Made by a program: the position numbers and the translations under genes
Assembly: GCA_016793885.1 (NCBI GenBank)
Contig: JAEUHE010000230.1
Location: forward strand, 1 to 36,004
Direction: 5' to 3'
DNA from: Verrucomicrobiales bacterium
Lineage (GTDB): Bacteria; Verrucomicrobiota; Verrucomicrobiia; Limisphaerales; UBA11320
Length of the DNA: 36,004 nucleotides
The notes under the pieces: model-generated
Database searches by the model: none
What the model was told of the DNA's origin: nothing
What the model saw: the letters and a program-made list of their open reading frames with translations, nothing else
Shown: in pieces, positions 1-8,432 of the stretch
Layout of the letters: the number at the start of each line of letters is the position of its first letter
Numbering within the stretch: position 1 is the first letter of the stretch

Positions 1-1
1 A

Positions 2-3000
2 GGCGGGCAGGTGTTCGACCAGGTCTTCGCGGCCGTCGATCAGTGTGGATCGGGGCCCGACGTCGGCATCGTCACGCTCACGAACGCCGGCACCTATTCA
101 CTCACTGTCTACGGGATCCTGGACTTCACGACACCGTATGCTTTCCAGATCGTGCCCGTGGTTCCCCAGCAGTTCGCACTCAACCTCGGTCAAACCGTGA
201 CCAACGGGGTTCCCGCCGCCGGCGCCGGCAACATCGAATCTCCAGGAGCCACCGACACCTACACCTTCACCGCAACCGCCGGTCAGACTGTCTACTTCGA
301 TGAAATGACCGGGTTCGGCTGCAACCCATTCCTGCGTTGGCGCCTGGTCAACCCGCAAGGTGGCCAGGTGTTCGACCAGGTCTTCGCGGCTTTCGATCAG
401 TGTGGATCGGGGCCCGATGTCGGCATCGTCACGCTCACGAATGCCGGCACCTATTCCCTCACTGTCTACGGGGTCCTGGACTTCACGACACCGTATGCTT
501 TCCAGATCGTGCCCGTGGTTCCCCAGCAGTTCGCACTCAACCTCGGTCAAACCGTGACCAACGGGTTTCCCGCCGTCGGCGCCGGCAACATCGAATCCCC
601 CGGAGCAACTGATTCCTACACCTTCACGGCAACCGCGGGTCAGATGGTTTACTTCGATGAACAAACTGGTTTAGGTTGCAACCCGCAACTGCGTTGGCGT
701 GTGGTCAACCCACAGGGCGTTCAGGTGTTCGACCAAATCTTCGCAGCGGTGGACCAGTGCAACTCGGGTTCCGACGTCGGCCTTGTCACGCTTACCAATG
801 CCGGCAGCTACACCGTCACCGTCTATGGAGTCCTGGATTTCACGACACCGTATGCCTTCCGAATCGTGCCCGTGGTTCCGCAGCAGTTCGCGCTGAACCT
901 GGGTCAAGCCGTGACCAACGGATCTCCCACAGCCGGTGCCGGCAACATTGAATCCCCCGGAGCCACCGACACCTACACCTTCACCGCAACCGCGGGCCAA
1001 TCGTTCTTTTTTGACGAGTTAACCGGGTTAGGCTGTTCTTCCGGCCTGCGCTGGCAACTGCGGAATCCTCAGGGAATCCGAGTTTTCGATGACCTATTCG
1101 CGGCTATCGATCAATGCAACTCGGGAGGCGATATCGGCAAGGTTACCCTCCCGGCAACCGGGATCTACACCCTCACGGTCTACGGAGTTCTCGACACGAC
1201 CGATACCTATTCGTTTGTGGTCTGGCCGCTGCAAGCGCCGCTGGTTCCCACGATCGCGAATCGGGTGCTCAATGAAGGATCCAGCCTGGACCTCACAGTC
1301 ATAGCCTCCGCCTCCAGCCCCCAGGGATACCCGCTCCGATTTGAGCTGGTGACGGGGCCCAGCGGCGCAACCGTCCATCCCACCTCGGGAAAAGTCCGCT
1401 GGCTCGTTCCTATCGGAGTGTTCGGCGACAATGCCTTCACGATCCGAGTTCGCGACGCGCTGGGCCAGTCAACCTTGGCTTCCTTCTCCGTCGGCGTCGT
1501 CGCCGCCGGTGATCTGACGTTCTCCAAATTCAGCGCTCCGCTCACGGGATCCAGTGGAGCCTCCTTCAATGTGGTCAGCGAGGAGAAAAATGTCGGCAGC
1601 ACCACCCTCGCAGGAAAGTGGGAACAGCGGGTCTGGCTCTCGACCGACGCCGTCCTCGATCCCGACGATACGCTGCTGGGCCTCTTTCCTTCCAATGGAC
1701 CGCTGAGCCCAGGACAACTCATCAGTCGTAACACGCGGTTCACTTGGCCCACCGCACCCGGCACCTACTATCTGTTTGCCCGGGTCGATGCGACCGAGGC
1801 GGTGCAGGAATCGAACGAGGAGAACAACCTCCAGCGGCTGGGGCCGATCACGATTGGACCCGAATACAATGCCGTGGTCTCGAGTGATCTCGAAATCGGA
1901 CTGAGTGGGACCGTCCTGCCGCTGCGCGGCAGCGCCACCAAGCCGGACGGATCACCAGCGGTGAACGTCCCGGTGACCCTGCACATCCAAGTGCGAGCCA
2001 CAACCCGCCGATTGTCCGTGACGACCGATTCCGCCGGACAGTTCGTCACCCTATTTCGGCCGCTTCTGGGAGAGGCGGGAAACTACACCGTGGGCGCTGG
2101 CCATCCCGGTTTGGCCGATGTTCCCGCTCAGGATCAGTTCAAGCTGTTGGGAATATCCCTCAATCCGAGGGAAACGACCATCGCGCTCCCCGCGAACGGC
2201 AGCCAAACCTTCGATCTCAAGCTCAAGAATCGCAGCCAAGAGACCCTGCAAGGGCTTAAGGCCGAACTCCTGGGGCTTCCTGAAGACGCCCCTCTAACAG
2301 TCACCGTGCGACCTCCGTCGAGCTTGGCTGGTGACCAAGAAATCACGGTACCCCTAGAGGTGCGCTCGACCTCGCCGGTGGGATATGCGGCCCGCACCAC
2401 GCTCCGAATCCGGACGGCGGAGGGTGCCATCGCCGAAACGACCTTGCTCATCGAGGTCAGTCCGCTGGCGTCCAAGCTTGTGGCTGTGCCTTCCCCCCTC
2501 AATGGGAGCATGCTGCGTGGCCAACAGAGGGTGATCGAGTTCGACGTTCGAAACACCGGAGCCAATGCCAGTGGTCCGGTCCAGATCTTGTTGCCATCCG
2601 TGGGATGGATGAGCGTTGCCAATCGTCTGCCCTTGGCTTCCATTCCCGCGGGAGGTTCGGCCGCGGTCGGGCTCCTCCTCCAACCGGACGCCTCCCTGCC
2701 CCTGGGCGACCATCAGGGAACGCTGATTCTCACCGACGGGACAACTTCCACAACTCTCCCCTATCGATTCACCGCGACATCCGATCTTCTGGGAAGCCTA
2801 ACCGTCGAGGTGGTCGATGAACTCACCTACTACGCCGATGGGTCACCGAAAGTGTCGGGAGCGAACGTGATCCTGCGTCAGCAGGGCAGCCTTACCGTCG
2901 TGACCAACCAGGTCACCGATGCCCAGGGCCGCGCCCAGTTCCAAGGCCTCCGCGAGGGCTATTACGATGTCGAGGTCACCGCTTCGAAGCACAGCACGTA

Positions 3001-6000
3001 TCGGGGAACGACCCTCTTGGTTGCCGGCCAGGAAAACTCAATCCAACCCTTCCTGACCTATGAGACGGTGCGTTACGAATTCACGGTGCGCCCCACCACG
3101 ATCGAGGATCGAACCCGCATTACCCTCGAGACCATCTTCGAAACCGTCGTCCCGCTACCGGTCATCACACTCGAGCCAAATCTGATTGATCTTCAAGATA
3201 TTCAAAGCGACCGAACCGAGATCGAGCTGCTCATCACCAATCACGGATTGGTGGCCGCTCAGGACATGAAGTTGAATTTCACGAGCAACTCGCGATGGAA
3301 ATTCACTCCGCTGCAGACGCAACTGGGCGCCCTCGAAGCCCGTTCGAGCGTGTCCGTTCCGCTGGTGATTGAAAGACTCTCCGCGCCTGCGCCACTGCCC
3401 AGCCTGGCCGACGGATCGTCCGGGGGAGACTGTGGGCTCGGCGGTCAAGCCTGTTGGACCTTGGTCTGCGGCAAGGTGACCAACAATTACTGCATACCCC
3501 TGGTGATCCCCGGAGCCTGCGTCGGGGATGGAGGACGCTACCTGCCGCCCTTCTTCGGAGGAGACAGCGCCGGCAGCGGTGCGTTCAGTCCTCCGATCTG
3601 TCAGTGCATGCCGGTGCCCTGCGACCCCTGCGCCAACAATGTGGCGGGAGCCTTGCTCGATTACGGCATCTCGGGGCTGATTCCGGTGGTTTCACCCGCC
3701 GCCGGCCCGCCGCTGATCTGTCTCAAAGATGGTGCCAAGTGTTACCAAGATGTCGCTACCTGTTCGACGAATGGAACCTGCAGCACGCAGTCGGTGCTGA
3801 TCGATTGCATCAGCGCGGGCATCAGTTGCGGTGCGGTGGTGGCCGTCGCAGTCGGAGCGAGTGAGCTGGCCGTGCCCCTCGGCGTAGCTGGACTCATCGC
3901 CGGGCTGGCCGGTTTGGGTGATGGCATCGCCAATGCCTGCAAACCGACAGCTGGCGTCGCACCCGCCGGTGCCTCTCTGGCCGGCACGGATCCAACCTTC
4001 TTTCCCGGACAGGCGGCCGTCGCGGTGGAAACCGCTCGGCTACGGGCCATCCTGAATGCTTATGGGGCGCTCTTCGGTGATCCTGCCTGGATTCATCCGC
4101 AACTGGGAACGAACTTTATCGCGTTCGCCAACCAACTCGCGGCAGCAAGCCGGGCCGACAGCCCCGATGGTCAGCGGCTTACACCGGCCGAGCGTGCGGC
4201 CCTACTATCCGGTTCGCGTCCGGAACTGCTCCAGCAGTCGACCATTGAACAATTCCTGGATCGATGGAATCGAACCGTGGACTACAATCGTCGGGGAATC
4301 GCCACGCTCGCGGCACTGCCTGCCGGAGAGAATCCCGACTTTCTGGCAGCGGATGTGCTGGCCGCCAAGTTCGCACTCGCCGCTCAAGCCATCGACGAAC
4401 TCCAGGCGGCCGGTCACGGAGCCGATCTCACCGGCGGCTTCCGGGTCGCCATTCAGAACCTCATCCAGAACCTGGAGGAAGGCTCCGGAGGGGTATGCGC
4501 TCGAGTGCGGTTGCGGCTGACCCAGGACGCGGTGACGACCCGCGAGGCTTTTCAGGCGAGCCTGGAGTTGGAGAACAACTCCCCCGAACCCCTGACCGGC
4601 CTCAAGGTGGAACTGCAGGTCCTGGCGCAAACGGGTGAGGTGGCCACTTCCCTGTTCGGCATCCTGACGCCTGAACTCACGGGCCTCAACGCCGTCGATG
4701 GCAGTGGCATCGTGCCGTCTCAAACCATCGGATCCGCTCGGTGGCTCCTGGTACCAGGCCACAACGCCGTCCCCTCGCCCAACCCCGTCGTCTACTACAT
4801 TGGGGGCTATTTCTCCTACCTGCAGGAAGGGCGAACCGTCCGCGTTCCGCTCAGCCCGGCCCCGATCACCGTCCATCCCACGCCCCGATTGGAGCTGACC
4901 TACTTCCACGAGCGGGATGTGCTCAGCGATGATCCGTTCACCGATGCCATCGAACCGGCGATTCCGTATTCCCTGGCCGTGATGGCGAAAAACGTGGGCT
5001 TCGGCCCGGCTCAGGGAGTGAAGATCATCTCCGGACGACCGGAGATCATCGAGAACGAGAAGGGACTCTTGATCGACTTTGACCTGATTGCCTCGGAAGT
5101 GGCCGGAGAGCCGGTCAGCCCATCGCTCACCGTCGAGTTCGGTGAGATTGCTCCCCAGCAGATCAAGTCAGGACGATGGCTCTTTACCTCGTCCTTGCAG
5201 GGTCAGTTCATCGGCTACTCAGCAACGTTTGAGAACATCGGGCCGCTTAAGGGCCTGCCCGAGCTATCGACCATCGAAGCCGTGTCCATCCACGAGCTCA
5301 CTCACATCGTGCGGGCCGAAGGCCCCACGGTTCTGGATGACGGCAACCCTGACTATTTGGTCAACGATGTTCAGGACGATGAGTTTCTTCCTGATCGGCT
5401 GTATTTGAGCAACGGCACAACCAACTCAGTCTCGGTCATTCGCACGGCCGTCGCCGACGGCGCGCCCACCGCGGGAGATCTCCAGGTTGAAGTGACGGTC
5501 AACGCGACTCAGACCGGCTGGAACTATCTGCGATTCCTCGATCCCTCCCAGGGCCAGTATCGGCTGGTGCGCGTGCAACGAGCCAGCGGAGCGGATCTGC
5601 GGCTGGGTGAGAACGCCTGGACACGAGACCGAACGTTCATTGCGGGCGGACGCCGTCCGCGCTACGAGCACAGCGTTCATCTCTTCGATCACGTCACCCT
5701 GGCTGGCTCCCTGCGGTACACCCTGACCTATGCCTCTCTGGCGGATACCGACACCACCGCTCCAACCAGCGGCATGATCCGGCTCCCTGAGACGAGCCGA
5801 TCGCAGATTCCGTTGCAATGGTTCGGTGGCGACAATCCAGGCGGCAGTGGGATCGCGTTTTACGACGTCTTTGTGGCCGTCGATCGAGGCCCCTACGAAG
5901 CCTGGTTGCGACGCACTCCGCTGACCGGGGCTCTCTTCCCCGGCACGAACGGTCATCACTATGCGTTCTACACCGTGGCTACCGATCTGTCGAACAACGT

Positions 6001-7246
6001 CGAGGCAGCGCCCGGAACCGCCGATACGTTCACGACGGTCGGACTGGGCAACTCTCGTCCGCTCCTGGCCGCGATTCCCGATCAGGTGCTGAATGAAGGC
6101 AGCCTGCTCAGCCTGCAGGTTCAGGCCCAGGACAGCGATCTACCGCTGGACCGACTGACATTCTCGGTCGACGAGAATGCTCCAGCCGGACTGGTTATCG
6201 ATTCGGAAAGCGGTCAGCTTCGCTGGTTAACGGGCGAAGGTAACGGTCCGTCAACGGCACTGGTCAGCGTTCGAGTTCATGACAGCGGATCGCCCGTGCT
6301 GTCCGATGTTAGAACCTTCCGGATCACCATTCGCGAGGTAAACAGCCCCCCCAACCTGGAACCTCTGTCGGACGTGGTGCTGAACGAAGGCGATCTACTG
6401 GACTTGACGCCGGCGGCCTCAGATCCGGATCTCCCTGCCCAGTCGCTTCGCTTTGCCTTGGCAGCGGGCGCGCCGACCACCATGTCGATCGATCCCTTCA
6501 CCGGCGCCCTGCGATGGCAAACGACCGAGCTGGACGGCCCCCGAACGAATCGGATTGTCATCCAGGTTTCCGATGGGGCTGTGGCGGTGGAGCGATCGTT
6601 CGCCGTGGCGGTTCGAGATACACAGGGTGACTTCAGCCTGAAGCTAGGGGAAGTGTTCCTTCGCACGGGAGAAGCAGGCGGGATTGCTCTGCGAGTGAAG
6701 TCCGGAATCGATCTCTCGGAACTGGCGTTCTATCTCGAATTACCGCCTGGAGTTCTCACTGACCTAAACCTTGTCCCCCTCTCGTCAGCGTTAGGAAACC
6801 TTTCGCTGCAGCCTTTGGATGCCACTCACTACGAAGTCCGAATCGCCGCCGCCGCCGGACAGGTGCTCAGCGGAGATGCGGATATCGCACGGCTGGACTT
6901 CAAAGCGCTCGCGGGGCCGAGCTCCGCGAGCATCGCCCTTCGCCCAGTGAACCTTCAGGGTGTGCGGTCCAACGGGGAGCCGCTCCTGTCACCGAGTGTG
7001 GAGAATGGTTTGATCGTGATTATCGGCAGCCAGCCGGTGCTCAGCGTGGATGGCATTGTCGGAAAGCTCCGCATTCATGGCCGGATCGGGGATACCGTCC
7101 GGATCGAGGCAAACCGAGGGCTGGAGTCGGGCGAACCGTGGACGCTCTTCCGCCAACTGGTCCTCAGCGCACCCTTGACGGAGTTGGATATACCGGTGCA
7201 ACCGCCCGGCGCGGAGCCGCTCTTCCTGCGAGCGATCAAGCCGTAG
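2..7246 (+). CDS. Giant secreted multidomain adhesin-like protein (5' end outside window)
   Basis: The reading frame is open from the first bases, so the true start lies upstream; more than 2,400 residues are visible. The N-terminal part is a tandem array of 119-residue units (nt 161, 518 and 875 start equivalent units) resembling bacterial pre-peptidase C-terminal (PPC) domains, with the signature TDTYTFTATAGQ. Then come an Ig/He_PIG-like module (about nt 1231-1500), a CARDB-like module (about 1505-1860), further beta-sandwich modules, a Cys-rich stretch with a following Gly/Ala-rich hydrophobic segment (about 3420-3960), two more PNEG-type cadherin/He_PIG modules (about 6060-6610), a cohesin-like module (about 6625-7020) and a C-terminal beta domain ending in FLRAIKP. 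No catalytic motif was seen. I infer a cell-surface or extracellular structural or adhesive protein. Domain names are from pattern memory; the coding call is firm. Confidence 0.93.
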   Translation, partial: GGQVFDQVFAAVDQCGSGPDVGIVTLTNAGTYSLTVYGILDFTTPYAFQIVPVVPQQFALNLGQTVTNGVPAAGAGNIESPGATDTYTFTATAGQTVYFDEMTGFGCNPFLRWRLVNPQGGQVFDQVFAAFDQCGSGPDVGIVTLTNAGTYSLTVYGVLDFTTPYAFQIVPVVPQQFALNLGQTVTNGFPAVGAGNIESPGATDSYTFTATAGQMVYFDEQTGLGCNPQLRWRVVNPQGVQVFDQIFAAVDQCNSGSDVGLVTLTNAGSYTVTVYGVLDFTTPYAFRIVPVVPQQFALNLGQAVTNGSPTAGAGNIESPGATDTYTFTATAGQSFFFDELTGLGCSSGLRWQLRNPQGIRVFDDLFAAIDQCNSGGDIGKVTLPATGIYTLTVYGVLDTTDTYSFVVWPLQAPLVPTIANRVLNEGSSLDLTVIASASSPQGYPLRFELVTGPSGATVHPTSGKVRWLVPIGVFGDNAFTIRVRDALGQSTLASFSVGVVAAGDLTFSKFSAPLTGSSGASFNVVSEEKNVGSTTLAGKWEQRVWLSTDAVLDPDDTLLGLFPSNGPLSPGQLISRNTRFTWPTAPGTYYLFARVDATEAVQESNEENNLQRLGPITIGPEYNAVVSSDLEIGLSGTVLPLRGSATKPDGSPAVNVPVTLHIQVRATTRRLSVTTDSAGQFVTLFRPLLGEAGNYTVGAGHPGLADVPAQDQFKLLGISLNPRETTIALPANGSQTFDLKLKNRSQETLQGLKAELLGLPEDAPLTVTVRPPSSLAGDQEITVPLEVRSTSPVGYAARTTLRIRTAEGAIAETTLLIEVSPLASKLVAVPSPLNGSMLRGQQRVIEFDVRNTGANASGPVQILLPSVGWMSVANRLPLASIPAGGSAAVGLLLQPDASLPLGDHQGTLILTDGTTSTTLPYRFTATSDLLGSLTVEVVDELTYYADGSPKVSGANVILRQQGSLTVVTNQVTDAQGRAQFQGLREGYYDVEVTASKHSTYRGTTLLVAGQENSIQPFLTYETVRYEFTVRPTTIEDRTRITLETIFETVVPLPVITLEPNLIDLQDIQSDRTEIELLITNHGLVAAQDMKLNFTSNSRWKFTPLQTQLGALEARSSVSVPLVIERLSAPAPLPSLADGSSGGDCGLGGQACWTLVCGKVTNNYCIPLVIPGACVGDGGRYLPPFFGGDSAGSGAFSPPICQCMPVPCDPCANNVAGALLDYGISGLIPVVSPAAGPPLICLKDGAKCYQDVATCSTNGTCSTQSVLIDCISAGISCGAVVAVAVGASELAVPLGVAGLIAGLAGLGDGIANACKPTAGVAPAGASLAGTDPTFFPGQAAVAVETARLRAILNAYGALFGDPAWIHPQLGTNFIAFANQLAAASRADSPDGQRLTPAERAALLSGSRPELLQQSTIEQFLDRWNRTVDYNRRGIATLAALPAGENPDFLAADVLAAKFALAAQAIDELQAAGHGADLTGGFRVAIQNLIQNLEEGSGGVCARVRLRLTQDAVTTREAFQASLELENNSPEPLTGLKVELQVLAQTGEVATSLFGILTPELTGLNAVDGSGIVPSQTIGSARWLLVPGHNAVPSPNPVVYYIGGYFSYLQEGRTVRVPLSPAPITVHPTPRLELTYFHERDVLSDDPFTDAIEPAIPYSLAVMAKNVGFGPAQGVKIISGRPEIIENEKGLLIDFDLIASEVAGEPVSPSLTVEFGEIAPQQIKSGRWLFTSSLQGQFIGYSATFENIGPLKGLPELSTIEAVSIHELTHIVRAEGPTVLDDGNPDYLVNDVQDDEFLPDRLYLSNGTTNSVSVIRTAVADGAPTAGDLQVEVTVNATQTGWNYLRFLDPSQGQYRLVRVQRASGADLRLGENAWTRDRTFIAGGRRPRYEHSVHLFDHVTLAGSLRYTLTYASLADTDTTAPTSGMIRLPETSRSQIPLQWFGGDNPGGSGIAFYDVFVAVDRGPYEAWLRRTPLTGALFPGTNGHHYAFYTVATDLSNNVEAAPGTADTFTTVGLGNSRPLLAAIPDQVLNEGSLLSLQVQAQDSDLPLDRLTFSVDENAPAGLVIDSESGQLRWLTGEGNGPSTALVSVRVHDSGSPVLSDVRTFRITIREVNSPPNLEPLSDVVLNEGDLLDLTPAASDPDLPAQSLRFALAAGAPTTMSIDPFTGALRWQTTELDGPRTNRIVIQVSDGAVAVERSFAVAVRDTQGDFSLKLGEVFLRTGEAGGIALRVKSGIDLSELAFYLELPPGVLTDLNLVPLSSALGNLSLQPLDATHYEVRIAAAAGQVLSGDADIARLDFKALAGPSSASIALRPVNLQGVRSNGEPLLSPSVENGLIVIIGSQPVLSVDGIVGKLRIHGRIGDTVRIEANRGLESGEPWTLFRQLVLSAPLTELDIPVQPPGAEPLFLRAIKP
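161..1230 (+). repeat. Tandem 357-bp (119-residue) coding repeats
   Basis: Equivalent points (the start of GTTCCCCAGCAG or its variant) recur at nt 161, 518 and 875, exactly 357 bp apart. A partial unit precedes them from the window edge. The first and second units are almost identical at the DNA level over long stretches; the third is more diverged and the last is the most diverged. The array encodes PPC-like domains of the giant protein and probably continues upstream of the window. Confidence 0.9.
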
Positions 7247-7273
7247 GAAGGGCGACTTTGGAGTGCGGTAGAC

Positions 7274-7667
7274 CTCATCGTTACCTCCAAAAAGGCGGAC
7301 TAGACAAGCTGGGCAAAACCGTCGTGTCTCACTTTGTCGGCAAGGCCCGAACCCGCAGGGTTCAAAGAGATTTAGCCGGGGGTGCTCGCACCCCCGGAAC
7401 TGTTAAAATACGGAGCATCGCGCAGCGATGCCACCAGCTTCCCAAACGTGCGTCACCCCTCCTCGAACAACCTAATCAGTTCGTCAGTCCGTTCGCCGAA
7501 GGGTGGCACGCCTTTCAGGGTGCTGTCTATTAGGGGGCCGACAGACCGGGGGTGTCGCTGCTCTCCACGCCCCGGCTAATCTCTTTGAACCCCGCGGGTT
7601 CTCCGCCGCGATGAGGGTTGCCAACCTCACCTCGGGTCTAGCGTTGAGATTTAGGGGTCAGGGTAAG
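7274..7667. mobile_element. Decayed copy of the ~0.4-kb palindrome-targeting element
   Basis: This fills most of the gap between the giant gene and the response regulator. The left end CTCATCGTTACCTCCAAAAA matches the terminal repeat of the two well-preserved copies near 24.7 and 26.3 kb. The conserved core is present in the same orientation as the 26.3-kb copy: GAACCCGCAGGGTTC at 7349-7363 and its inverted partner GAACCCCGCGGGTTC at 7587-7601. The right terminal repeat is eroded (GGTAA at 7662-7666). Flanking sequences GGAGTGCGGT (7260-7269) and GCCGGACTCC (7676-7685) are the two arms of the palindrome the other copies sit in. No transposase is encoded. The exact right end is uncertain. Confidence 0.7.
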
Positions 7668-7711
7668 AGAGTCTTGCCGGACTCCATACCACGCCCAATC
7701 CCCCCAGCCAC

Positions 7712-8359
7712 TCACTCCTTTCCAGGCGGGGTTGGCTGTTGCGTCAGCCGTGCGACGGCTTGGGCTCGTGACTGGACGTGCAGCTTCTCGTAGATCCGGC
7801 GCACGTAGGTGTTGACGGTGGGCAGGCTGATCCCGATTGCCTCGGCGATTTCCTTGTAAAGGTAACCCCTGGCTAGAAAGTTGAGGACCTCCCGCTCCCG
7901 GGGTGAAAGAATGTCCGGCTCCGGCGTCTGCACTGCGCTCGGCTGAAAGGATTGCACCACCTTGCGGGCGATGTTGCTCGTCATCGGAGATCCGCCCGCA
8001 GCGATCTCTGTCACGGCGGCCAATAGTTCTTCTCGCGACGTCCGCTTCAATAGGTACCCGGTCGCTCCTGCCGCCATCGCCTCAAAAATATGATCTGAAT
8101 CCTCGTAAACCGTCAGCACCATGAACTGGGTGCTGGGAAGTTGGGGCTTGAGCCGTCGGATACATTCAATGCCACTCATCCGGGGCAGGTTGATGTCCAT
8201 GAGCACCACCTTGGGGGTCAGGCCCGGAAGCGCGTCCAAAGCGCTCTCGGCGCTGGAATGCTCACCGACGCAGGCAAAGCCCTCCGTACGACTCAGCCAT
8301 CCCGCCAGGATCTGGCGAGACGGTGCATCGTCCTCAACAATGGCAACATCGATTCTCAA
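7712..8359 (-). CDS. NarL/FixJ-family response regulator (REC + LuxR HTH)
   Basis: This is a 215-residue cytoplasmic transcription regulator. The receiver domain (about residues 3-120) has the acidic pocket E9/D10/D11, phospho-acceptor D55 in VVLMDINLPRMSG, switch Thr83 and Lys105. A LuxR-type helix-turn-helix follows (about 150-205; LSPREREVLNFLARG, then KEIAEAIGISLPTVNTYVRR). The length is typical of the family. The start is a TTG codon at 8357-8359, because an in-frame stop lies a few codons upstream and no in-frame ATG is available nearby. It lies 73 bp downstream of the sensor kinase gene on the same strand, so the pair is very probably co-transcribed and cognate. Target genes are unknown. 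Confidence 0.95.
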   Translation of the reverse strand: MRIDVAIVEDDAPSRQILAGWLSRTEGFACVGEHSSAESALDALPGLTPKVVLMDINLPRMSGIECIRRLKPQLPSTQFMVLTVYEDSDHIFEAMAAGATGYLLKRTSREELLAAVTEIAAGGSPMTSNIARKVVQSFQPSAVQTPEPDILSPREREVLNFLARGYLYKEIAEAIGISLPTVNTYVRRIYEKLHVQSRAQAVARLTQQPTPPGKE

Positions 8360-8432
8360 GAGATCATCATCCTACCTAGGGAATGTGGGCTTGGATTGTC
8401 ATGAATTTGGATGACACGAGCGCCGCAGGGCT

